Positions 7,798-15,150 of a stretch of DNA of 15,150 bases are shown piece after piece. The stretch is from Lachnospiraceae bacterium UBA4316 (lineage in GTDB: Bacteria > Bacillota > Clostridia > Lachnospirales > Lachnospiraceae): assembly GCA_002394535.1 (NCBI GenBank), contig DGUG01000065.1:1-15150 (forward strand), read 5' to 3'. Made by a program: the position numbers and the translations under genes. How positions within the stretch are numbered: the first letter of the stretch is position 1; every line of letters starts with the position of its first letter. The notes under the pieces were generated by a model. That model had not been told where the DNA came from, ran no database searches, and saw only the letters and a list, made by a program, of their open reading frames with translations.

Positions 7798-8349
7798 TTA
7801 CTTCTCTGTATAATGTCTGCCTGTAGCAGAAGCCAATACAACATCTCTAATCTTTGATGAATTCTTCGTAGATGTTACCTTAATCGTATAGACACCTCTT
7901 ATATCAGAATCGGAGCCGTTAACTTTCTTTACATTTCCCTTTGCTTTATCAAACTCAAATGTAATCTTTCCGGATACCGGTGAGATCTCTGCACCGTCTC
8001 CATAAACTTTAATTGACACGCTCTTATCCAGCAATACCTTCTTGTATTCGACAGGTGTCGCACCACCTATGCTCTGCATAATTGTAACGTAACTTCCTTT
8101 TGGATCAGAAGAATCAATATTAAGCTCATAAGTAAACACTCCTTCTCGTGACATAGCAAGAGTTCTTGCTTCCGTAAGCTCATCATCAATTCTTACCGCA
8201 ACATAATTGGCATCTCTTGTAAACATCATCCCGATACCGAGTGACATTACACCAACCATAACTGCCATTATTGCTATGACAACAATCAATTCAACAAGAG
8301 AATATCCTGTATTCCCTATTCTATTTTTCACCTTTTTGCCAATTCTCAT
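7798..8349 (-). CDS. Type IV minor prepilin, FimT/GspH-like
   Basis: A prepilin of 183 residues from ATG 8349. The leader MRIGKKVKNRIGNTG is followed by YSLVELIVVIAIMAVMVGVM, with Glu at mature position 5. The next part (VAVRIDDELTEARTLAMSR) matches the helix of GspH/FimT proteins, in which a run like LxEARxxAxSR is common; a beta-rich C-terminal domain follows. Several starts are possible: ATG 8364 (longer by 5 residues), ATG 8349, and an internal GTG at 8331. I prefer 8349 because it gives the same 15-residue leader as two sister pilins; no start has a clear Shine-Dalgarno. The gene overlaps the end of the PilX-like gene by 29 bases, so translation is likely coupled. GspH/FimT-type pilins are minor components at or near the fibre tip. 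Confidence 0.85.
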   Translation of the reverse strand: MRIGKKVKNRIGNTGYSLVELIVVIAIMAVMVGVMSLGIGMMFTRDANYVAVRIDDELTEARTLAMSREGVFTYELNIDSSDPKGSYVTIMQSIGGATPVEYKKVLLDKSVSIKVYGDGAEISPVSGKITFEFDKAKGNVKKVNGSDSDIRGVYTIKVTSTKNSSKIRDVVLASATGRHYTEK

Positions 8350-11014
8350 AGTGCACAAAATCATTATAGTCAGCTTCTATTCTGTCTCTTTTTATCTTTG
8401 ATCCGGCATCGACCTGATAGATCAGCTCAGGGTTTCCTGACTCATTATCTTTTGATAAATAGTTTATAAGATAATAATTCTTATAGGCATCTGACACTCC
8501 GGCATCCTTGTTCTTGACAATGTTCATTTCTTTCTCGATCCTTGACTGGATCAGACCCTTGTTGTAATTGATCTTGTTATTGCCTTTTAGCGTTATCGTT
8601 CCTGTAGCCATTAATAGTCCGTCTACCTTCATGTTGGTCGGAACTGTTATATTACCGTCAACTATTGCAACACCTTTGAAGGTTCCCGAAGTAAGCGCGG
8701 CAGCAGGAACACTTCCCAGATCCAAGTCAGTATTCTGCGCGATGCAGACTCCGAACGCTCCGGGTTTTAATCCTTCATCAGTTGCAGCGTCAATACTATT
8801 GGTTATGGCCATTGTCCCTATATTGTCAAGTTTCACAAAATGGCTGATCGGAGCCGGAGAATCAACCACCCACTCACTCATCTTGGGAGTTCCCAGATCC
8901 GATGCCTCTAATAGCTTATCTTCTTTTCCGTCAAGTTCCGTACATAAGAAAATATATCTGTTGTAAAGATTCTGTGTATAACCTGAATATCTGAGCATTC
9001 CATCGGTATTATTAAGGACATTACTCTGTATCTTATCTGAGGCATCTCTTTCATAATTAACAACAGCATTCTTAGCGTAGTAGTGTGCATCTGCCGGTGC
9101 CGTAAGATTACCTACAACACACTGAGACAGATCAAAGTATTCATACCCCATGGACAAGTTGATACGTTCATTCAGCCTGTATGCACTTGGATGCTGCTCT
9201 ATCAAGGATTCCTTATACTCAATAAACTGGGATTCACTTCTTCCTGTTGCATCCGGATCTCCATGAGTATGTCTGTATTCATACTCATTTCTAGCCGTCA
9301 TAATTTTCAGGAAAAACATAGCTTTTGACGATATTGATCCACCTGTACCAAGGGATTCCGTTGATTTTGTATATTTTACAATTTTATAAGTACCATCAGT
9401 AGTATTTTTGTTTACGATATACTTTTCACTTGCAGTATCGGTCCCCAAAGTCGACGAATCCGAAGGCTCCCAATTTACGGAATCATTAAATACAAGGTAA
9501 TCATAATAAACATCCCCTCCGGATGTAGATACTTTGTATTTCTCATGTATTTTCGATGCGTCTAGATAATCGTACCCGAACCACTTTTGAAGATCTGCCG
9601 TAGGAATCAGCGTAAATACACCGGAGCCTCCCTGAACCGGGTTCGGTCCGTCGAGAAAATCAGGTGGTACAAGATATAACTGCTGATTGGTCTTTAAGGC
9701 AACACTTTCTGCTGTAGGAACAACCTGTGTTGCCGTTCCGGCGGCGTTCGTTTCAGTATCACTTGTGAAGTCAACGTATGCTTTTCCCATCAATACGAAG
9801 TTATTAATATCCCTCATATCAAGGTATGCCTTAGAACCGTTAATTATGATAGCGGAATTGACGGCATCATCTCTTCCGCTCTTTTTCCCCAGGACATCCG
9901 TAATTCCGCTTCCGCCGTCATTATATCCATAATAATTTCCCTTTATAACAACGCTTGAATTGTTTGCATTAAGCGTCATATCATTAAGTGCAAAAATATT
10001 CGCGTTGATATCAATAGTCGGCTCCAGTGGAGACGGTGTCGGTGTCGGAATCGGAGTAATGTTTGCATCAGATATTGTTCTAATTGATGTGAACCATAGG
10101 TTCGCCAGGTTTACATCTGCTCCTTCCGCGGGAGAATTGACTTTTATCTGCGGATTGGTCCCCGCAAGATTAATATCGCCTTTCGATATAATATAGTTTC
10201 CGTCAAAGGTCGCTTTCCCGTTCTTTATATTAATTCCACCGTAAACAGGAGTTCTGGAAAACTCATCAGTTCTCTCATCGTAGTCAGCATCTTGCGTAAT
10301 AGCTGTTGAATGTACCCCAGCATAAACATTTCCCGTTATTTCACTGTTACCCTCTATATATAGCCCTTTATTGGCGATCAATCCGTAATCCGAAACATCG
10401 GCATTAGTCCCGAGAAAATCAACAGTCGGAATGGTAATAACAATATCAGTTGAAATAACCGATCTGTATCCGGACGCATCCGTAACTGATACCTGAACAT
10501 CCTTCAATACAAATCTGTATGCATCTTCCTCGCCAAGTGCGCTTTCCCCGTTTTTTTTCTGATACTCCTTGGCACCGATCTTATCAACATGACCCTTTGA
10601 AGATGTAAGCACATATTGTTGAAGAGTTGCTTCATCAAGACCGATTAAAGTATCATGAACCTTTTTCATAAATTTCTTGCGAAAGTCTTTCTCTGCAGTC
10701 TCAGCCATGTTGAAATCATCAAGTCCCTCTACCGTCCCGACTTTCTTGAATGCCGCCTCATATTCGTTACCGGCAATAACAGCAAGTTCCTGCCCCAATC
10801 CGGTATAAATGTCATTTAATGAACGTTCCGCATAATAAAAATCATCCTTTGTACGTCTGTCAATGCCTTTCATTCTCACATTCACGACAGTAGTACCAAG
10901 AATAATGGTTACAAGTATAGTGACGAACGCTATTGCCACTATGACGGTAATCAAAGTGGAGCCATTATTATCATGTATTAAATTATGATTTTTCCTTCCT
11001 TGAAATAATCTCAT
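8321..11014 (-). CDS. Giant PilX/GspK-like minor prepilin with Gly-rich repeat ectodomain
   Basis: An 897-residue protein from ATG 11014, chosen because AAAAGAG lies about 8 bases upstream; an in-frame GTG at 11032 is the alternative. The N-terminus has a prepilin-type site: Asn-Asn-Gly18, then STLITVIVAIAFVTILVTII. Mature position 5 is Thr, not Glu, as is usual for GspK/PilX-type tip subunits. The ectodomain is far larger than typical PilX (about 200) or GspK (about 300 residues). It contains Gly-rich strand motifs (KGLYIEG, ITGNVYAG, SKGDINLAG, VIKGNYYG, VDGLLMATGTITLKG) suggestive of a beta-solenoid or bactofilin-like fold, and a Thr-Pro linker (TPIPTPTPSP, 320-329). Part of it is related to the 449-residue protein at 2123-3472. 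It follows the PilV-like gene by 46 bases. Expected role: tip/initiation complex; adhesion is speculative. Confidence 0.82.
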   Translation of the reverse strand: MRLFQGRKNHNLIHDNNGSTLITVIVAIAFVTILVTIILGTTVVNVRMKGIDRRTKDDFYYAERSLNDIYTGLGQELAVIAGNEYEAAFKKVGTVEGLDDFNMAETAEKDFRKKFMKKVHDTLIGLDEATLQQYVLTSSKGHVDKIGAKEYQKKNGESALGEEDAYRFVLKDVQVSVTDASGYRSVISTDIVITIPTVDFLGTNADVSDYGLIANKGLYIEGNSEITGNVYAGVHSTAITQDADYDERTDEFSRTPVYGGINIKNGKATFDGNYIISKGDINLAGTNPQIKVNSPAEGADVNLANLWFTSIRTISDANITPIPTPTPSPLEPTIDINANIFALNDMTLNANNSSVVIKGNYYGYNDGGSGITDVLGKKSGRDDAVNSAIIINGSKAYLDMRDINNFVLMGKAYVDFTSDTETNAAGTATQVVPTAESVALKTNQQLYLVPPDFLDGPNPVQGGSGVFTLIPTADLQKWFGYDYLDASKIHEKYKVSTSGGDVYYDYLVFNDSVNWEPSDSSTLGTDTASEKYIVNKNTTDGTYKIVKYTKSTESLGTGGSISSKAMFFLKIMTARNEYEYRHTHGDPDATGRSESQFIEYKESLIEQHPSAYRLNERINLSMGYEYFDLSQCVVGNLTAPADAHYYAKNAVVNYERDASDKIQSNVLNNTDGMLRYSGYTQNLYNRYIFLCTELDGKEDKLLEASDLGTPKMSEWVVDSPAPISHFVKLDNIGTMAITNSIDAATDEGLKPGAFGVCIAQNTDLDLGSVPAAALTSGTFKGVAIVDGNITVPTNMKVDGLLMATGTITLKGNNKINYNKGLIQSRIEKEMNIVKNKDAGVSDAYKNYYLINYLSKDNESGNPELIYQVDAGSKIKRDRIEADYNDFVHYENWQKGEK

Positions 11015-11060
11015 TATTACAACTCTTTTCACATTTTAATACAAAAATCATTACCGCCTG

Positions 11061-12281
11061 TCATGAACCCGGTGTGGGAGTTGGCGTAGGTGTAGGTGTA
11101 GGTGTGTCACTTGCCGAAATCGTCGAGTTAAGGGTCGAGTAAACCTCGCTACCTTTAGATAGTTCAACCGTTATTTCATACACTCTTGTTCTTGCATCTT
11201 CCGTATAAATATGTCCATCATTATCTACGTTATCCCTGTCAAGGTTGGTAACAAATCTGACATCTCCGAAATCTTTCTTTCCGTTATCATCAAGTATTCC
11301 GCTCATAGTGGCATATGTAAAAGAATTGCCATTAATTACGATCTTCGGTCCTGTAGTATCATTTTTGTCCTGTCTGATAAAGTATATCCTGTGAGAATCC
11401 CTATCCTCCGGAGCGAGCGTATTCTTATACAAGGAACCATCCGTAATATTTATGGTCTCGACAAGACCCGCAGGAATGATAGTTGTGTCGGAATTTCTCT
11501 TATAAAAAATATAGATATTGCTATCGAGGGGCTTATAATCCGTCGACGAACCATCCTTCAGAACCGGAACAAACGAACCAGTATACAATTCCCTGACATA
11601 TTTGTTGGGCTTCGGGTTGCCTTCAGGGTCCACTGCATCATCCATATAAGTCACAGTAGCTTTCACTGTAACTCCCGTTGGATAAGCAACATCTTTCTTA
11701 ACAATATCTATTGTTTTGGAAGTTATGGTCGCTGTTTCCGTTGGATACTTTGCACGCTTCTGGTTAAAATAATTCTTAGCTTCGGTATCATACTTATTAA
11801 GTTCCTTTTCAGAAGACAGAACTGCCTGCGACAGCGTGTCAATTTCATCGATCCTCGGAAGCAGTAACGTATTGGCAGATTTAACATTATCGGCCTTGTT
11901 TGCGACAGGTGTTGTATTTCCCGAATATGATGCCTTATCGATCGTAACCTTTACATCAAATTTTTCACCCTGAGTAGCTGTCATATTTGGAATTGTTATT
12001 ACATAATTCGACACATTATCGGCAAGCTGATTAGTTCCAGTCGGTCCATACTTATTAACCATTTCATCCTTGGAGAGACTCTTCATTTCCTCCATAATCC
12101 TCTCCCCCAGGCTGGTCGCATTCTGGATAGACTGTGCCTTAGCATTTGTCTTGGCAGCCATGCCCATGGATTTCATAAGCGGAACTGCCGCGATTGCTAA
12201 TATACTCACGACAATGATAAGCTCAACCAGTGAGAATCCTTTATCGTTATTCAGTTTTCTCGTAACCTGTGCTCTTACCAT
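11061..12281 (-). CDS. Type IV minor prepilin, PilV/GspI-like, with C-terminal Thr-Pro tail
   Basis: A 406-residue prepilin with leader MVRAQVTRKLNNDKG and mature start FSLVELIIVVSILAIAAVPL, Glu at position 5. The following helix (NAKAQSIQNATSLGERIMEEMK) resembles PilV/GspI proteins, where a run such as A..LAE..ME is common. It is much longer than the usual 130-200 residues, owing to a beta-rich ectodomain. It ends in a Thr-Pro tail (five TP pairs, then GS). Start ATG 12281 has AAGAGA about 6 bases upstream and lies 9 bases after the pilO stop. A major pilin is less likely: the gene sits inside the minor pilin cluster, is long, and has the I-type helix signature. Assignment among minor pilin classes is moderate. 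Confidence 0.82.
   Translation of the reverse strand: MVRAQVTRKLNNDKGFSLVELIIVVSILAIAAVPLMKSMGMAAKTNAKAQSIQNATSLGERIMEEMKSLSKDEMVNKYGPTGTNQLADNVSNYVITIPNMTATQGEKFDVKVTIDKASYSGNTTPVANKADNVKSANTLLLPRIDEIDTLSQAVLSSEKELNKYDTEAKNYFNQKRAKYPTETATITSKTIDIVKKDVAYPTGVTVKATVTYMDDAVDPEGNPKPNKYVRELYTGSFVPVLKDGSSTDYKPLDSNIYIFYKRNSDTTIIPAGLVETINITDGSLYKNTLAPEDRDSHRIYFIRQDKNDTTGPKIVINGNSFTYATMSGILDDNGKKDFGDVRFVTNLDRDNVDNDGHIYTEDARTRVYEITVELSKGSEVYSTLNSTISASDTPTPTPTPTPTPGS
11083..11106 (-). repeat. In-frame hexamer repeat encoding a Thr-Pro tail
   Basis: Four adjacent copies of a hexamer (plus strand GGCGTA, GGTGTA, GGTGTA, GGTGTG), with two more degenerate units at 11071-11082, encode the Thr-Pro tail of the PilV-like protein. 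The unit is a multiple of three, so copy-number change would lengthen or shorten the tail without a frameshift. A related, less regular run at about 10035-10058 encodes the Thr-Pro linker of the PilX-like protein. Confidence 0.8.
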
Positions 12282-12290
12282 CAGTATCTC

Positions 12291-13562
12291 TTATTGTCCA
12301 CCGTTTACTGTCACGTTTCCGGATCTTTCAACAACACTTACTCTCGGGTTCTCAGAATCGTCACCCTCGATATTGACTACAACCGGAATATCCGATTCAT
12401 TTGAAACACGCAGGCTTACAGCACTTTCATCATCGCCGCCCATTCTTGACGTTGAAACAACACGAATGTAAACCTTCCCGTCAGAAGCCTTATCAATCGT
12501 ATCCGTATACTCCGATTTTCCAACCCTGTAGCTAACAGAGTAACTGCCGCCCGAACCGGATACTCTGAACGAAACATCTTCCTTATTATTCGATGCACTC
12601 GTAATGTAGGTCGATTCAGTAGTATCATCTGCACGACCTATGGTCTTGCCGTTTGTATTATCGGTAACCGCATTCACTTTTACGAAGTAATCAGTTCCAA
12701 GTTCATCAAGTGCCTCTTCGGGCAGATCGCCAAGCAGCATACTTACAAAATCGGAGTAAACTTCTGCGATCAAATCCAAAATCGTGCCGCCGTAATTCGC
12801 ATTCAGGAATATATTTTCGGTTCCGAGATTGTCAACATCTGTTATAACATCCGGAAGTTCTCTCGTGGGCGACAGAACCGCATACTGCGACAGAACCATG
12901 TTTCCCGTAACCATTCCGGACATCGCATTGTACGAAACATCTATATCCTTAATAACCATACGGTCTTCATAATCACGTATATAAGCAAGGAGATTCTTGA
13001 ATCCTTTATACTGTGTTTCAAAACTAAGACCAAGTTCGGTGTTTCTGTACATCAGATCACCGATCCCGGTGCCTCCTCCCGATTCTCCTGCCTCGGGAGC
13101 AGCTTCTCCTTCGCCTCTTCCACCGTCGCCGCCCTCACTTTCTCCTTCGGCAGCGGCTACATTCTCCTCAAGCTGCTGTTGTTCAACATCCGATGCACTT
13201 TCAGTCTCCTCACCGTTTATCATGCTTCTTGTCTCCTCGGCGAACTTCATCTGGTTAAACCATATCGGAATATCTGCTTCGGCATGTGATGCAAACATGA
13301 TTGATTTTTCATCGGAGTTGTCTTCCGGGAATTCCTCAATGATGGCATTAATCTTATCAGTTGCCTCGATTATTCCCTGCTCATACATCTCCTTATTCTC
13401 AAACGCCTTACGCTTTTCATTGAGTTCTGATGTGAGCTGCATTTTCTCGGCTGACTGCTGGTCAATCTTGTCAAGATACGGGCGACCGACAAGGAAATAT
13501 GCTGCTGCCACAATGATAAGTGCTCCGAGGTATACAAGTAATTTCTTATCTCTATCCGACAT
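12291..13562 (-). CDS. pilO: PilO-like type IV pilus inner-membrane alignment protein with C-terminal extension
   Basis: A 423-residue protein: short cytoplasmic N-terminus, one transmembrane helix (residues 8-27), coiled coil (30-75), then a ferredoxin-like PilO core (about 85-110 and 175-232; FETQYKGFKNLLAYIRDYED, then VIKDIDVSY and GNMVLSQYAV). The core is interrupted by a Gly/Glu/Ala-rich low-complexity insert (about 138-166). Residues 240-423 form a beta-rich extension absent from typical proteobacterial PilO (about 200 residues). PilO pairs with PilN to couple the cytoplasmic PilM ring to the assembly platform. The ATG overlaps the TAA of the PilM-PilN gene by one base (TAATG) and has a strong AAGGAGGTG 8 bases upstream. 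No PilP or secretin gene is present, as expected in a single-membrane cell. Confidence 0.88.
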   Translation of the reverse strand: MSDRDKKLLVYLGALIIVAAAYFLVGRPYLDKIDQQSAEKMQLTSELNEKRKAFENKEMYEQGIIEATDKINAIIEEFPEDNSDEKSIMFASHAEADIPIWFNQMKFAEETRSMINGEETESASDVEQQQLEENVAAAEGESEGGDGGRGEGEAAPEAGESGGGTGIGDLMYRNTELGLSFETQYKGFKNLLAYIRDYEDRMVIKDIDVSYNAMSGMVTGNMVLSQYAVLSPTRELPDVITDVDNLGTENIFLNANYGGTILDLIAEVYSDFVSMLLGDLPEEALDELGTDYFVKVNAVTDNTNGKTIGRADDTTESTYITSASNNKEDVSFRVSGSGGSYSVSYRVGKSEYTDTIDKASDGKVYIRVVSTSRMGGDDESAVSLRVSNESDIPVVVNIEGDDSENPRVSVVERSGNVTVNGGQ

Positions 13563-15150
13563 TACTCAACACCTCCTTCAACCGGTCTTGCCCCGCCATC
13601 TTCGGAGCTTTCCTCAATTTCTACAGAGCCTTCTGCAGCATTTTCTTCTTCATTTGCACCGGTTTCTGCAGTTTCCGAATCCTCTGATACCGGATTCTCC
13701 GTTGCCTCTCCGGAATTCTCAGTTGACGAGTCTTCATTAACAACCGGTTCAGCTGCCTCGCTATCATCTGAGTCAGACTGTTTAGGATCATGATATAGCA
13801 ACGTCAGAGTCATCTGGAATGTATCGTCAGCCGAGTAATCCTTTATACTCTCATTGATATAATCAAGCTTAACATTCTGGATGTACGGAAGACGCTTTAA
13901 CTGAATTACGAACTCCGCTGTTGCGGGCTTTCCGTAACTGTTTCCCTGTATAGTAACTTCACCGGCACTAGACGTCAGCTTCGTAATCGCCACCGCGCTC
14001 GGCTGCACCTTCTCAAGATCATCAACAAATCTTGCAAGTGTCTCGTTTCCGCCTTTCGTTGTGTCATACCAGTTCTGCATCGTCTGAAGATCAGCCTGCG
14101 CTCTGTCATATTCAGCCTGAAGATTCTCCACATCCCCAAGCGCCGCGATCTGCGACCTAAGCGAATCATTCTCCTGCTTGTTCGTGTAATACACGAATAA
14201 AATCCCGCCGCACATTGCAATGGCGATAACCGCAGCAAATATCAGTATCCACCACGGAAGTTTATCACTCTTTACCTTCTCGCCTCTTTGGCGTTCCTCA
14301 TCGATGGATATTCTCAGCGGCGCAATAACGGCACCGATGTTTGCAAGATAGTTGGCTACTATCTCATCGCTTAAAACCTTATGGTTCTTGATCTCAACGC
14401 CGCGAAGCCGCTCAACGACCTGGACCTCGTAGTCCATTTCATTGTTAATCAGATCCGGCAGTCCCGCTATCGACGATACATCGCCTATGACAAACACGCG
14501 CTCGACAGGGTTTTCGGCATTTCTTGCACGGTAGAATTCCAGTATTCGTCCGATGCTTGAAAGCATAGTGCGGACTGCATCCGCCACATCCCCGTACTTT
14601 GATGCAAGATCTCCGATATCATCCTGCATCAGCATCTCGTCTGCTTCTTCGTCAGATACGTTCGCGGATGATTTTACGGCATCGGCGAGAGACAGGCGGC
14701 CGTACGGCACGCTTCGCTGCATGACCATCGTCGATCCGTTCATTATATTTACTATAGTATTCTCGGCTCCGACCTGAAGCACGGCGTCCACGCCCTCGCC
14801 CGCGGTCTGAAACTTTAAGAGCTGCAGGATGGAGTTACCTGAGTAGTCGATTGCTTCGACGCTCATCCCCATCGCCCTTGCAAGCTCATAGTACTGTTCT
14901 ATCAGCTCATTAGGTGTTGCCGTAACCGACAACCTGTAGTTTTTCACGCCCTCATTCTGGACAACCTCGATTATCGAATGATTGAACGTGTAATTATCAA
15001 GGTTCGAAATAGGAAAATACTCTGACGCGTTTATCTGAACTATGTCCTTGATACGGTTCTCTTTGCAGAAGGGAATGATCGCCTCTTTGTTGGCAATACG
15101 CTTGGAATTGATCGTAAACACGATCTTCTTCGCAGAAAATCCCTCGCCCT
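13562..15150 (-). CDS. pilMN: PilM-PilN fusion protein of the type IV pilus platform, N-terminus cut by window edge
   Basis: The frame is open to the right edge, and the GTG at 15121 is internal (preceded by FSAKKI). Numbering from that GTG, residues 1-270 are PilM-like, an actin-fold ATPase-type protein (QVGAENTIVNIMNG and QRSVPYGR for the phosphate/adenosine motifs; VFVIGDVSSIAGLPDLI for the second half). Residues 288-313 are a transmembrane helix preceded by Lys and Trp-Trp, then a coiled coil (315-350) and the PilN ferredoxin-like domain (360-445; SAVAITKLTS, VTIQGNS, FVIQLKRLPYIQNVKLDYI). A tail (447-519) very rich in Glu, Asp, Ser and Asn ends the protein. PilM and PilN are usually separate genes; the cytoplasmic N-terminal tail of PilN normally binds PilM, so the fusion makes that link covalent. 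The TAA overlaps the pilO start by one base. Only the first part of PilM is missing. Confidence 0.9.
   Translation of the reverse strand, partial: GEGFSAKKIVFTINSKRIANKEAIIPFCKENRIKDIVQINASEYFPISNLDNYTFNHSIIEVVQNEGVKNYRLSVTATPNELIEQYYELARAMGMSVEAIDYSGNSILQLLKFQTAGEGVDAVLQVGAENTIVNIMNGSTMVMQRSVPYGRLSLADAVKSSANVSDEEADEMLMQDDIGDLASKYGDVADAVRTMLSSIGRILEFYRARNAENPVERVFVIGDVSSIAGLPDLINNEMDYEVQVVERLRGVEIKNHKVLSDEIVANYLANIGAVIAPLRISIDEERQRGEKVKSDKLPWWILIFAAVIAIAMCGGILFVYYTNKQENDSLRSQIAALGDVENLQAEYDRAQADLQTMQNWYDTTKGGNETLARFVDDLEKVQPSAVAITKLTSSAGEVTIQGNSYGKPATAEFVIQLKRLPYIQNVKLDYINESIKDYSADDTFQMTLTLLYHDPKQSDSDDSEAAEPVVNEDSSTENSGEATENPVSEDSETAETGANEEENAAEGSVEIEESSEDGGARPVEGGVE

Noticed and set aside
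11211..11867. Plus-strand open frame of about 218 codons
   Set aside because: It is antisense to the PilV-like prepilin, whose frame has a clear signal, start and operon spacing. The Ile/Arg-rich product has no recognisable feature.
12997..13740. Plus-strand open frame of about 247 codons
   Set aside because: It lies opposite pilO and the acidic tail of the PilM-PilN gene. Its Ser/Pro/Leu-rich product mirrors the Glu/Gly-rich codons of the real genes, and no ribosome site or recognisable domain is present.

Overview
The window looks like chromosome from a Gram-positive anaerobe of the Clostridia, most likely Lachnospiraceae. This is inferred from protein style and gene content: a monoderm-type IV pilus locus with no outer-membrane secretin or PilP in view, Thr-Pro linkers, a SARP/BTAD regulator and an Rpn-type nuclease remnant. 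Base composition is moderate and codon use is fairly even. I could run no database search, so the assignment is tentative.

Layout. Left edge (1-947, plus strand): the 3' part of a CPA2-family cation/proton antiporter. It converges, with a 1-base gap, on a minus-strand pair: a SARP-like regulator (949-2091) preceded by a 449-residue membrane-anchored surface protein (2123-3472). A gap of about 710 bases (3473-4185) has no intact gene. It holds an AT-rich stretch, a compact inverted-repeat structure (3751-3806), a decayed Rpn/PD-(D/E)XK transposase-nuclease fragment on the plus strand (3849-4109) and a strong hairpin (4128-4161). From 4186 to the right edge, everything is one tightly packed minus-strand type IV pilus operon.

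In transcription order (right to left) the operon encodes a PilM-PilN fusion (cut by the right edge), PilO with a long C-terminal extension, four minor prepilins (PilV/GspI-like, a giant PilX/GspK-like, FimT/GspH-like, PilW/GspJ-like), and a 926-residue exported protein resembling the DUF5057 family. PilM-PilN-PilO would form the membrane alignment platform. The four minor pilins correspond by type to the H-I-J-K set that primes assembly and sits at the tip of type II secretion pseudopili and type IV pili. The major pilin, assembly ATPase(s), PilC and prepilin peptidase are not in the window and are probably upstream, beyond the right edge.

Most notable points. (1) The 449-residue protein is a shortened relative of the giant PilX-like minor pilin that has lost the prepilin cleavage motif and is paired with the regulator. 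(2) The regulator joins an OmpR-type winged helix and a BTAD domain to a C-terminal domain that looks like a degenerate GGDEF fold. (3) A well-formed intrinsic terminator for the minus strand lies inside the coding sequence of the convergent antiporter. Together these suggest a pilus locus with its own tip and surface components and its own regulator. The functional link is inference from gene neighbourhood.
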